64,000 nt of DNA from Monarcha castaneiventris obscurior (taxonomy: Eukaryota > Chordata > Aves > Passeriformes > Monarchidae). Of this stretch, positions 53,101 through 64,000 are shown piece by piece. The notes beneath the pieces were generated by a model. The model was not told the origin of the DNA and ran no database searches. It saw only the letters and a list, made by a program, of their open reading frames with translations. Every line of letters begins with the position of its first letter. Positions within the stretch are counted from its first letter, which is position 1. Location of the stretch: positions 713,501-777,500 of the forward strand of contig JAMPIT010000687.1 of assembly GCA_026261815.1 (NCBI GenBank). The letters run 5' to 3'. A program made the position numbers and the translations under genes.

Positions 53101-56100
53101 AGAAGCAGAACATTCTCACGGACAAGCTGCTTTTCTGGGGTTTGTTTGTCCAGATCCATTGAATTTGTCACCAACACAGACTTTTCTGGGACTCCTTGGA
53201 ATGGCAGAAACAAGCTGCTGGCTGTGTGATTTGAGGGGAATGTGGCACAACACCCCTGACCCCTGCCAGGCTCTGTTCATTTTCGTGCTTTCCCCTTGAG
53301 TGCACACCTTGATGCCTTCTAAAATCTGTCACCTTGAGTCTCATTGACCATCCCCCACGAGCCACTCCTGCCTTGGGATTCATATGGGTGCTTGAGGCAT
53401 TTTGCTTCTTTCTGAATCAATTCTTTTTCTGGGTAATATTTAACTGCTGATTACCCAGCCCTCCCTCCCAGGAACACACCAGGACGTCACCAGTGAGCAG
53501 TGGGTAAAGCCACCTCATTCCAAGCAAAAAAACCTGGATTGTGTTGTGGGTTTGGGCTCCTGTGTCACGGGTTTAGGCCCCTGTGATGCTTTGCACCCGC
53601 TCTAACAGTCATCACTTTTATGTGAGTGCATTTGGATTTTCTTTTCCTGCCACTGTGGTGACTCTTGGAGCCCACCAGGTGCAGTTTTCCTGCCCAAATC
53701 CCAGGTTAATTGTGCTGCCAGGCGCTGGTGGGAGCTGCTGCTCAGAGATATGGTCATGTGAAACTCTGTGCATGGAATGCTCTTCCAGCTCCTGCTGAGT
53801 CCAGACGAGCTGGGAATTCCTAGAAGTGTCCAAGGCCAGGCCTTGGACAGCACTTCAGGAACTCGAAAATCCATGGGCTCAGTCTGTGTCATTTTCCTTG
53901 AAGACTTGAGCCACAGTTCAGTGCTGTTGGAAAGGAATCTTTTCTCAAAAAAAAAGAAAAAAAAAGACCAAGTCGCACCTTTTCCTCTTTGTTATAACAA
54001 GGTGGGTCCTGTGAGAGTTTTTATTTGCCAGCTCTTGGTTACACCACTCAGAGTTGGTTAATTCAGTGTCTGTGTGTACAGTCCTAAGTTTAAAAAGTAG
54101 AATAAGACCTTTCTAATAATCATCCAAAAAAAGCTGCCAACAAAAGAAAACCTCTAGCATTCCTTCCAGGAATAAGCTGCAAAATTGTTCCCAGCTCTCT
54201 CTTGATACCTGATATATCATCTGTGTATTGCATATAAATGGGAATTTTGTTTTAAAGTCTGAGCAGTGGAAGCTCTGAGCTGCAGAGCTCCCACAGTGTG
54301 GTGATGCTTGGGGACATTTTTCCATTTTAAGTTCAAATCCTGGTTCTGTTGGATATTTCACAAGTGTCTGAGCAAGTCTCCTGATCCCAGTGTGCCTTAG
54401 ATCCTGGCCTGGAACCAGTGGGAAAATACCTCTGGCTTGTTTTGCTTCCATATCCTGCATGGGCAGCCCTACCCTGGAGGGTCTGGAGTGGTTTTAGGAT
54501 CTGAACGTGGTGGAGTTCCTGTCGCTCCCATGAATAACTGCATTCACAGAGGGGGAAGAGAAATGTGTGTGGCCCAGAATTCTAAGGCAAAAACCAAAAA
54601 GTTAGAATTGGGAAATGTGCAGTTCACAGTCTGGTTTAGACACTGCTCCTGGGTGAGTCAGTGACAAAAGTCCACCAAGTTCCTATTTCCAGGCACAGCT
54701 TTAGAAATGAGGTGTTCCTTTCTGGGGTCCTGTTTTCACTTCTTGTCACCTGTGGGAGCTGAGGGGTTTTGGCTCCTCTCACGATCTGAGCCAGGCAGGT
54801 CAAATTATGGAGGGGTTTTTAATTGGTGCTGCTACTGCACAGAGCTGCCTGCAGTTTGTGCCACTGTCTCTGTCTTGGCAGGGCAATGAACTGCTTTTAA
54901 TGTGTGTTTTAACGGCAGCTAAACCTGGGCAGCTCATGCCAGAACCTGAGAAAATGCTTATGTAAAGGTGCTGCCCTGACGTGGGGACACTCAGGCTCAC
55001 ACAGGGAGGGTTGTTTGCCTCAGGCCACTTTGAACCTGGGCTTCTCTTTCCTCCTTCCTCCCTCTTTGGAGCCTCTCAAGGTAAATCCAGGCACGTTCAG
55101 GTCTCACTGAAGGACGCTGTGTTTTTATTACTCTCTGAAATCACAGCTTGCCTCGATCCCTGGAGGTGTTCCTGGGGATGCTGGGAAGGTGAGGGCAGGA
55201 ACAACCCAGCTCCATGCAAACCCCACCTTTTCCTGGGTGAAAGCACTGAATCTGGGTGTCCTCCTAAGCAGCACCTGCCTTCCCTGGCAGGGAGCTGCTC
55301 TCCAAGTCCAGCTCTCCTGGAAAAGCCCTCAGACAAACCCCTCTGTTCCCTGTGGCCCCTCTGCTGTAATTGCCAGGTGCTGCTGACAGGTGAGCTCTGA
55401 TCCCCATCTCCTCACAAACAAACCCAGCCCAGAAGGGCAGGGGCAGCAGGAAGGGTTTCTAAAAGGGGGCATTGCTCCCACTTGCCAGAACAACCTATCC
55501 CCTGTATCTGCCAAGGTGTTTGGAATGGAAATGCGCCCAGAGCTGATCTTTATGGAAACATTTCCAGCTCCACAACGTGGGGATGCAAAAATAACCAGCA
55601 GTGTGGAGAGTGAGGGTGAATGAGAGGCTCTGAAAGCCCAGGCAGGTGTGTGTGCACAGGGGGAAGTGCAGCCCTGTGTCATAGACAAAGAATGTCCTGT
55701 GATTACTGTATCAAAGTCCACTTCTTCTCCCCTGCTGAATGGCTTTTATCCAACATTCTTTATTTTCCAAACGTCTTTCTGAAGAGAGTAGGATCCAGGC
55801 TGAAAACCAGTAGGTTCCCATGGATTTTGCTGGGCTTTGCTGGGTCTTTCTTGCAGCAGCGGCTTGGTCAGGTGTAACCTGCTGATTCATGGGGCAGGAA
55901 TGGAGCCGGCACTCCGGGTAAGAGCAGGACTGACACCTTCTACCCCAGCTGGAGACACAGACCTTGACTTGCAGCACAAAGCAGAAAAACCCCAACCTGA
56001 TGCAGTTTTCAAATTGCACCTCAGCTTGGTGCACCCAGTTGGATAAATTAATCTTTTCTGTAAACAGGCAGTTTCACTACAACAATAAACACTCTTTGGG

Positions 56101-57865
56101 CCTGGGTGACTCATGCACAAGCAGCTCCCCATTCCCAAGGTGGTTTGACCCAGAGGGAAGGTAGGAAGCATAAACATTTCATGGCTTAATATTAAAATAT
56201 TCAGCCTTATTTATTTGGGATTTTTATTTTGGTAGCCAGAGGAGGAGAAAAAGCCTTCTGTAGGTCTGGCATTTGCACTGTCCTAGTCAGGAGCCACGAG
56301 GTGAGAGCTGTGTGGCCTTTCCTGAATTATGCCCACAGTCAGAACATTTGCTCAGCTTTTGCCATCATGAAGAGTCTCTTGAGCTTCTGCTGTCACTGGT
56401 ACAACCTCCATCCACATGGGAGGATGGGTAGGGAGACAGGAACAGCTGTCCCTGAGCTCTGGTGCCTCCCAGGTTCCTCTGAGGTGTGTGCTGGACAATA
56501 GGGCTGGGCAGAATCTAAACATGAAATAATTCAGCTGATGCTCGTGTTGCTGAATTAACTTGGCCTTGGCTAAACAAAGGAATCCTTCACTCACAGGAGA
56601 ATGACCCAGTTACAGGCTTGGGGCAGAGTTATTTTGGTTTTTAGATTAAAACAAGAAAAGCAAACTTTTAACTTGAGGGGATTGAAGTATTTGAAGAGTG
56701 GCCCTTGCAGTTCTGATCCTGCATCCCAGTCAGACACCAACCACTTCCCTTCCTGCTGCTTCCCGATCCCTCTCATTCCTCACTGACCTGCTCTGCAGTG
56801 TTTTAATTGGTATTAATTTTTATTACCAACTGATTTCCATGAACTATTTCTGGCTATTGTTTATCTTGTGCTGTGTAAAATTAAAGTTACCATGCCACCC
56901 AACATCCCAGTGGAGCACAAGAGTCTAGCCTGGTTGCTCTGGGCAGCACCTGAAGGGGAAACTCAGCTCCATATCAAGTGCTGAAGGATAATTTACTTTT
57001 CAATGGGCAGTTGGAGTGTCTCAGCTCCATGGAGCTGGGAGCTGAGCTGGCTCCAGAGGGCTCTTTGAAGTGGTGCTCACACCCCTCTCGGGCTGAAGGA
57101 GCCCTTTAATGGCTCGGGTTTCCAGGGACACTTGGAAAACCCTTATAAAATCAGCAAACATCCAGGCTGCTCTTTCCAGATCCACAGTTCTACCTACCAA
57201 AACACAGGCATGTTTTCAGCTGTGCCCTTGGAAGTTCATCCACTTCCAATAACAGACCTGAGCTGACACTGGGCTGAACTCACAAGCTCCTGTCAGAGCC
57301 ACGTTGCAATATCCCTCTCAGGAGCTGGTGTTTGTCCTGAAACTTTTGGAGCTTCAAGTTAAGGGGTAAAATGTTTTTTCTTCTCCATGTTAGATGAATG
57401 AAGCTCCTTTAAATTCTATTTTATAATGGAGTTTTTAAACCTTCCCACAAGACACATTGCTGAGTTCTGGGTGCAGAATCCTTCATACTCATTTGCTCAG
57501 TGGTCTGAATCTCAGCCAGAGGTGATATCCAAAATCCCAAAGCATTTAAAATACATATTTATCCAAAACTTGTGTCACAGCAACAATGCATTATTGTGTT
57601 TATATCTTATTTTAACCCATTAGCACTTAACAGAGGATATTTTGAGGCAGATTGCTCAAGATTGTACCAAAATTTCCATTGTAGCAGTTTCCAATTTCCA
57701 TTCCTTCAGCAGGGCCAGGTTTCCAGCACAATGAAAACATGAAGAACCCCAGTTCAGTGAGCCTGCACTTGGTAGGCTCTGAGCCTTTAGCAGGCAGTTG
57801 CCTAATTATCACCGTGAAATTTGGGTTAATATTTTATGAATTCACTCTCCTTTTCCCCTCTGCAG
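50141..57865 (+). other. NCMAP: Putative NCMAP intron 1 (7.7 kb)
   Basis: The interval contains a CR1 tail at 51231-51440 and, just after it, an acceptor-like ATTTTTTGTAATACAG followed by a frame open to 51721. A homopolymer-rich AAAAAAAAGAAAAAAAAAG stretch lies near 53948. No other exon was recognised. Many open frames on both strands are typical of this composition and are not supported by splice sites or homology. Confidence 0.45.
51231..51440 (-). mobile_element. CR1 LINE 3' tail, antisense, in NCMAP intron 1
   Basis: The copy reads as a reverse-complement CR1 end: AGAATCACAGAACAGTTTGG, GGACCTTAAAGCCCATCCCA, CCATGGGCAGGGACACCTTC, GGCCTTGGGCACTTCCAGGG and CACCCTCACATAAAGGATT. It is clean and relatively undiverged, and close in sequence to the copy in RCAN3 intron 1. 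Confidence 0.93.
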
Positions 57866-57875
57866 CCAGCTCAAG

Positions 57876-58779
57876 ATGACGACAGCAGTGCCACTGACCA
57901 ATAACACTCAGCTCTCTGTGAATGTGACCACAAAGTCTCAAGAACAAAGTCTCTATCAAAGTAAGGAAAGGAGTGGGGTGGTGCCTTTTTTTTTTTTTTT
58001 TTTAAGTGGACTTTGAACTTATCAAACTTCAAACACTACAGTGACAGCTTTGTAAATATGGCTTTTTTCCCTTCCTGCTTCTCTCCCAGGTTCTGGAGCA
58101 ATAGTTGCTGCCATCGTGGTGGGGGTGATTATTATTTTTACAGTGATTCTGCTCATCCTGAAAACATACAACAGGTACATGGCCAAGTCCTGTAGTCACC
58201 AAGTCAAACCAGGATGAACCAAAGTCCCTGCTCTCAGCTAACAGAGCATTGCAGGGTTTGTTGCTGAAAATTTCCAGGAGAATCTAAGCACTGAAGTGCT
58301 GATTGCAGTGTCCTGACAGCGAGTCAGTGCTCCGTGATTGGATCACTAGGAAGCACAAAGAGCTCCTTGATGGAGGCTGCTTGGTGGGAGCTTTTTTTAG
58401 GGATCCCTGGTGATGTAGGGAAGGTCTGAGTGTGCAGCAAGGCTGCCAGAGGGGGAGCTTCATTTCTCACTTCTCAGAGCTCACGTGCTCTGGGAGGGCT
58501 TTTGGTATCTTTGGGATGAAATCCTGGCTTTTTAAGTAACTGGGTTGTGTGGGAACCTCCCCAAAACTCACCCTGGGAGAGGAGAGACCACCCCAGGTGC
58601 CAGCCCTGGTGCCAATTCCCCCTTTTACCTTTGCCAGGCGCATGCGAGTGCGGCGGGAGCTGGAACCCAAAGCCTCCAAGCTGGCAGTGCCACCTCCTCT
58701 GGGGCACAACAGCCCCAGCCTGGCCCAGCAGCCCACGGTGACCTTCATCCCTGTGGACATCCACATGCACAGCAGGTAA
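57876..58779 (+). CDS. NCMAP: Noncompact myelin-associated protein, complete coding sequence (103 residues)
   Basis: Three coding exons: 57876-57960 (exon from 57866, after CTCTGCAG), 58090-58174 and 58638-58779 (TAA), with phases 1 and 2 at the junctions. The product is a small single-pass glycoprotein of Schwann cells, found in noncompact myelin. Visible are a short extracellular N-terminus MTTAVPLTNNTQLSVNVTT with two N-glycosylation sequons (NNT, NVT), a transmembrane segment SGAIVAAIVVGVIIIFTVIL (about residues 30-54), then a basic stop-transfer stretch RRMRVRRELEPKASK and a tail with VTFIPVDIH. Length and pattern match the mammalian 102-residue protein. The position between RCAN3 and SRRM1 is the conserved one. 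Confidence 0.95.
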
Positions 58780-61170
58780 CTGGGAATGCTCATCCTCCCT
58801 GCCAGAGAAGAGATGGGATTGTTATCCATGGACCCGGGATTCCTCAGCAGAGCTGCACTGGGAATGGCAACAAGCTGCTTTTCTCTCTGTAAATTGATAT
58901 CAATCCTGGTTTCTCTCTTTGGGAGGAAAAATCAGAGCTCTGGACACTTTTCCTATGACTGAAATAACAGGTGGAGGTCTAGGAATCATCAGGAAGGCAG
59001 CAAGGCCTCTTCTGAGTCTGGATGAACCAAGAAGAGAAGATGCCCAGATGTTGTGGAGCTTTTGCTTGCTCAGAGACTTTGAACTCTCTAAACAGGAGGG
59101 AAAATCTGGACTCAGTTTGGACCTGAGTTTGTTACAAGTTACATGGAACAGGTTTGTGGTTTATTTTATATGTTATGGGTAGCACAGGAGGTATCAAAAT
59201 TGTATTTATCGTTACTCATATTTCATATTTCTAATGCCACATATGTATGGGTTGAGGGAAAAAAGTAACCTTTATTTTCAAGTATTTTTAAACTATTTCT
59301 ATAAACTCTGTAATTCTCCATTTCCAAAGGATCTTGGTGTCTGTGGGGTTTCACTCTCAAGAATTCAGGTTCATGGCTGGAGCTGTGTTAGAATGCTTTG
59401 TCTTACACAAAATCGGAGTTCTTTAATTGAAAAAATAAGCATGGAAATAGAAAAAATCAGCTTGGATAAAGCAAGGGAGGCTTCGTGCAGCCCCCATGTG
59501 CCACTCACCCTGCAAGGCTTTGTTCTCTGGTGCAGCCCAACTATTTTTAGCAATTTTTTATACTCAAAACCAACCCAAAGCGAGGTTGTTTTGCCAGTGT
59601 GAGGGCTGTGGGAGTGCAGCAGTGGCACAAAGGAATTCCCAGGGACACTTACAGCCCACGGGGTGGGAACACAGAGCAGCATTGTCAGACACTGAGTGCC
59701 AGATTGTCTGAGATTTTATATTTGGTATTTTTTCCAATTAGCTTGGATCTCTTGAACAGATCAGTTCTATTACCTGTTTGGTTTTCTTTAACGTGCAGAA
59801 ACTAAATTCAATTACTTTGCAATATTTTTTTTTTCTGTCTGAAACCGGAGCACGGTTTGGATTCCAAACCAAATATTGAGACAGCTGTTTGTGAAGTTTC
59901 TGAATCTCCTTGTAAATATTTCTCATGTCCTGGTTCTCTAACTTATTTTTTGTGGCAGTGAGGATTGATTTAATAATTCAGAAGGGACAGCAGATGCACA
60001 TTAATTTTTTTCCAAAAAAATATAAGGGAGTTGATTTTCTGTTTCTATCTCTGCACGTTTTCTGAGCAGTTCCACACGATCAAAATGAAGGTTTTTAGGA
60101 AAGATAAGCCCCTCTTACTGTTGTTGTTTTTAACATCCCCAGCCGGACCTACTTCTAGCAAATTTTGTTTATTTTCCATTTGCCTCATTTCAAGCCAACG
60201 AAGTTCACAAGCAGAATAAGCACAACTCCTGCAAGCAGTTCCAGTTGCACAGAATTACTGTTACTGGCAGCAGAATTGGCTGCTTTCACCACACCAGCAC
60301 GGCTCCAGCTGAAAAATCCAAATACCAGTGCAATTTGCCTCATATTGGCACCTCCTGGGAGGCCCCAGAACCCCTCCCTGGCAGCAAAACCCAGCGCTTG
60401 GGCTGAGCAAGCAAAGTCACCTTCTCAGGAAACAAAAATCCCTGTATTGTGCAATGTGCTGTGGATTTGAGTTTTCCAGGAACAAGCCCACACTCCCCTT
60501 GCCCTGCTGACAGCAGCTGCTTCAGGGCTGACCCGACCTGCCCTGACTTGGCCTCCAGGTTCCACTTCCCAACACCCAGAATTTGGGAATGCTCCCCTTG
60601 AGCTGGCCCTGTCTTGCTAGAATCAGTGGTTGGTTTTTTCCTCCTAAAAGTTCTAGAGTATCTTCAGCAGGTCGGATCCTCCAGCAGGAATTTTACTGAT
60701 CCAAATACACTGGTAAAATGTTTAATTTTTTGCTGCTGGGTAAGTTCTGATCCCAAAACTCAGCTTTTCCCCCTTATTTCCATCCTCCTTATCCCAGCAG
60801 AAAGCAAGGAGCTCCACCTAGTGTCCTCCTGCCTTCCCACGGGCTCCAACTCGTGTTTCTCAACAAAAACATAAAGCAATTCCAGCTTTAGCTGTCAGCT
60901 TCACTAAATTCCCTCATCCACGGTGCCAGCAGCAGCAGAGTCGAGCACTGTCTCAACTTCAGCCATGCAAAACTCAGATCATTGCGGATCTAAGCAGATA
61001 AAATGTAACAATATCCTTTGGGTTCTCTTCCTGAGTCCCATAACCAAAAAACACACCCATTTCCCAAAAACACACCTGTAATTCAGCCCATAAGGAGCCC
61101 CACTATGGACAAGTGACCTACACCAGTCACACCAGTTTGTCCTTAGTGGGATGGGGTGGACAGCTCATGA
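58780..61170. other. NCMAP 3' UTR and intergenic sequence
   Basis: AT-rich sequence follows the NCMAP stop. I found no clear canonical AATAAA in the first kilobase, so the 3' end cannot be placed; an AATAAG near 59430 is a weak candidate. No further exon was recognised before the CR1 element at 61.2 kb. Confidence 0.4.
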
Positions 61171-61179
61171 CTTCTCCTC

Positions 61180-61634
61180 AGGACAAGAAAGGTGAGGAGG
61201 TGCTGGAGGGGGTCCAGCGGAGGCCACAAAGGTGATTTGGGGGCTGGAGCATCTCCCTGATGAGGAGAAGCTGCGGGAGCTGGGCCTGGTCAGGCTGGAG
61301 AAAGGAAAGCTGAGAGGGGATCCCATAAATCCACAAAATATCCCCAAGGGGTGTCAGAGGATGGTGCCAGAGTGTTCAGTGGTGCCCAGCGAGGAGCAGC
61401 AGCCATAAATTAAAACACAACGAGTTCCACCTCAACATGAGGAAGAACTTCTTTCCATGAGGGTGGCAGAGCCCTGGAACAGCTGCCCAGGTAGGGCTGG
61501 AGTCTCCCTCTGTGGAGACATCCCAAAACCACCTGAATGCGTTCCCGTGTCACCTGCTCCAGGTGACCCTGCCTTGACAAGGGGTTGGACTGGATAATCT
61601 CCAGAGGTCCCTTCCAACCTCAACTATTCTGTGA
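61180..61634 (+). mobile_element. CR1 LINE 3' portion, sense, immediately upstream of the SRRM1 promoter
   Basis: About 450 bases match the 3' end of an avian CR1: the ORF2 tail region (GGAGAAGCTGCGGGAGCTGG, CTGGTCAGGCTGGAGAAAGG), AGGAAGAACTTCTTTCCATG, GGTGGCAGAGCCCTGGAACA, GGTTGGACTGGATAATCTCC, AGGTCCCTTCCAACCTCAAC and a terminal ATTCTGTGA. It is the longest CR1 copy in the window. It ends a few bases before the CpG island starts. Confidence 0.93.
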
Positions 61635-61639
61635 CCTCT

Positions 61640-62480
61640 TCAGAGCCCTGAGTCCCGCCCGGGAAGGAGCCGAGGGACGGTTCCTGAGGGCCGGAGCCGC
61701 CGAGCCCTCACACACCGGAGCGGCGCCGCGGCCGTGAGGGCTCCCGAGATCTCGCGAGACGCTGACATCGCCCAGAACCGCAGGCGCCAACATCTCGCGA
61801 GAGCGCGGTCCGCACGCGCCGCCAGAGGACGCGTCCCGCCCGCCGGCACCGCCCGCGCTCTCCCATTGGCCGTCCTCCCGCGCGCGCGCCGGCTCTCCGC
61901 CAATCAGCAGGCGCCGGCAGGGCCGACCCGGCGAGGCGCGCGCCTTGGCCCCGCCCACCCCCCCTCCCTCCCCCTCCCCAGCCCCGGCACGGCTGAGGGG
62001 GCGCGCGGTGCACGCCGGGACGGCAGCGCGCGCCGCGGCCGGGAGGAGGCGGAGGAGCCAAGATGGACGCCGGGTTCTTCCGCGTAAGTGCCGGCCCGGC
62101 GGGGCCCTGAGCGCGGGCGGGCGCTGCGGCGGCCCCACCGCGGCACGGCGGGGAACGCCCGGCCCCGCCGCAGGCCCGCGCTGGAGCCGCGCTGCCCCGC
62201 GCAGCGCCGCCGTGCGCCCCCCCCGCCCCCGCCCTGCGCAGGCTCCTCGCCGCGGAGAAAATGGCGGCGGGAAGAGGCCGCGGCGGCGCGGCCCGGGAGG
62301 GAGCGGGGGGGAATCGTGAGGCTCCGGGCCGAGCTCGGCACCGGGGGAACCTCCGCGGCCGCCCCCGGGGCTGAGCTCCCCGGCCGGGCCCCGCGTGGGG
62401 CCCCTGAGAGGCCTCGGCCCCTCAGGTCCCGACCCACGCGGGGCCGTGTCACTGCTGCGACCCCCGAGCTGTGGAAGGGG
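61640..62480 (+). promoter_or_regulatory. SRRM1: SRRM1 CpG-island promoter
   Basis: A dense CpG block surrounds the SRRM1 start codon. Two perfect palindromes TCTCGCGAGA lie at 61750-61759 and 61793-61802; this motif drives CpG-island promoters of housekeeping genes and is bound by BANP (and was earlier linked to ZBTB33). Inverted CCAAT boxes lie at 61865-61869 (ATTGG) and 61900-61904. There is no TATA box. Initiation is likely between about 61910 and 62050, which would give a short leader before the ATG at 62063. Confidence 0.85.
62063..62083 (+). CDS. SRRM1: Serine/arginine repetitive matrix protein 1, first coding exon
   Basis: ATG in an AGCCAAGATGG context starts the reading MDAGFFR, which runs directly into a consensus donor (CGC|GTAAGT). 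This heptapeptide, split at that point, is the conserved N-terminus of SRRM1 (SRm160), a nuclear splicing co-activator with a PWI nucleic-acid-binding domain and long SR repeats. Synteny (NCMAP just upstream) agrees. The PWI-encoding exons are not in the window. The remaining 1.9 kb is intron 1. Confidence 0.93.
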
Positions 62481-64000
62481 GGGGGGAAAGGGGCCGAGGG
62501 GCTCTGGGGGTATAGCCCGGGTTTGCGCTGTCCGCGTTCTTCAGTGTCCGTGTTTAAAGGAAATAAACAGCCCTGCCCTTTTTTTTTTTAGAGGGATTTT
62601 TTTTTTTAGAGGTTATGAAGTGTGTTCACAGCAAAAAGAAGTTAGGCTGTATGCTTAGGTTAGTATTTTATTTTTAATCCTTGGGTTTTTTTCTGTATTC
62701 TTACAGGTGTTCTGCATTTTCTGCAGAGACCATTAAACCTACCCAGGGTCTATTTCTTTTCAGCTTTTTCTTCCTTTAATTGGAATGACGTTATTTTTGG
62801 GGTTTCCGTGATAATTTTGAGAACCAGTTTAAATTTTCAAGGCTCATTCATTTGTCCAGCCCATATTATTTTCATTTCCTGCAGCTAGGTTGCTATTAAA
62901 ACACGGCAGCACACATAACCCTTCCCTTAGTTCAGTTTTGTGTCCGTGGACTAACTTGAGAAAAATAATTGCAGGTTAAAACCACACTTGTTCTAATGCA
63001 GTTGTGAAGAGGTTTACAAATCAGGTAGTTGTGATTGACAGCAGGATTACTGGGGCTGAAAGCACTGGATTATAAATCTAATATTCTTTTAAACTGGCCT
63101 GTGTACGGTGGCATTCTATAAAAACAAAAGCAGCGTGGCACTGAAATGGGGCTGTGAACAGTGGTTTGGTTTTATTTTGGGTTCGGGAGGAACCAAATGT
63201 GAAATGACAGAAGAGCAGAAGTTTGGATTCCCCATATCAAGGAACCTCCTATTTATGATTCTTTCAGTTCTTCACATTTCCATGAAGTTTCAGTGCAGAT
63301 CATTTTGTCTGCCTTTAAATTCCTGTAGCCCCCTTGCTCTGTCCTGTGTGGTTCCCTTTGCTGCTTGCCACGTGTTATCCACAAGAAACTTGCTTTCCAT
63401 TTCCCTTCTGGGTTGCGAAAGAGTTTTAAAAAACCCCGAAAGTGCATTCAGTTGTTGAGTAAAGTGGCAAATATTGTGGGGTTTTTTTGTAAGCCAAACA
63501 GCAGCCTGCCAATATTTTAAAATGTTTTAATCCCTGTTAAGTGCCTGTGCCACAATCAGACTGTAGGATTCCCATGTTCTGGAATAGCAAATGGGAATGG
63601 CAGTAGATTGTTCCCTTTCAATAACTGATGACTTTGCAACGTGTTATGTTGCTAATTCCAGGTGGTCTCTGGCCAAAGTGAACTTAGAATTTGGTTTTTT
63701 CTCTTCTTTATTGTCATTTAATTCCTTGTCAGTTTATATTCTTGCTTGTACTGAACCCCGTTCTTCCAGGCATTGAGAATTATGTGTATAAAATTCCCTG
63801 TTTTCCATCAGTCACGTTAGTTTCCAGAATAAACTTCCCAAACTGTGGATTTGTCCTCAGTCATGAGCAGCCCATCAGGATTTGGATGCAGCCCTGCATA
63901 TCCTCTAATTCCTGCCTGGTTCTGCTTACTTCTCCACCAGTAAATTTTCCAGAACTGGACTTGCAGGCCTTTCCCTCCCAAATGAATTAACCTACAGCTC
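62084..64000 (+). other. SRRM1: Start of SRRM1 intron 1
   Basis: The first 400 bases are still CpG-rich, then the sequence becomes T-rich (T-runs at about 62579-62610). I saw no exon matching the second SRRM1 coding exon, which should begin with a GTSAEQD-like reading, so it lies beyond the window. Confidence 0.75.

Noticed and set aside
61620..62138. 172-codon minus-strand frame over the SRRM1 promoter
   Set aside because: Lies in the CpG island opposite the SRRM1 start, low complexity, no family resemblance.

Overview
The window is vertebrate nuclear DNA, almost certainly from a bird. It carries the conserved block GRHL3 - (STPG1) - NIPAL3 - RCAN3 - NCMAP - SRRM1, which is human 1p36.11 order and orientation. 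The introns are short, and the only recognisable interspersed repeats are tails of CR1 LINEs, the dominant avian retroposon. I infer a neoavian, possibly passerine, genome, but the sequence alone does not fix the species. All gene models were built by hand from splice sites, reading-phase continuity and protein family recognition.

Layout, all on the + strand unless noted. 1-9.4 kb: the 3' part of GRHL3 (11 coding exons, 3' UTR, polyA signal). 9.4-22.4 kb: no confidently identified gene. By synteny this interval should hold STPG1 on the minus strand. One splice-flanked exon (14877-15048, minus) is a reasonable candidate and a second upstream one is in phase, but no PG-rich repeats were found. 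22.4-23.6 kb: a CpG island that would be the bidirectional STPG1/NIPAL3 promoter. 24.4-36.5 kb: complete NIPAL3 coding sequence (408 residues) and a long 3' UTR ending in a duplicated polyA module. 38.5-46.6 kb: RCAN3, with a CpG-island promoter, untranslated exon 1, four coding exons (249 residues) and a 3' UTR. 49.8-58.8 kb: NCMAP, with a CpG-rich putative first exon, a long intron and three coding exons (103 residues). 61.6-64.0 kb: the SRRM1 promoter, first coding exon (MDAGFFR) and the start of intron 1.

The genes are neighbours by ancient synteny, not a pathway: an epidermal transcription factor, a NIPA-family membrane transporter, a calcineurin regulator, a peripheral-myelin membrane protein and a splicing co-activator. 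The most useful second-look items are the status of STPG1, alternative N-termini of RCAN3, the duplicated NIPAL3 polyA module, the CR1 tails at the edges of three of the four CpG islands, and the twin TCTCGCGAGA motifs of the SRRM1 promoter. I found no prokaryote-type system, CRISPR array, RNA gene or intact mobile element.
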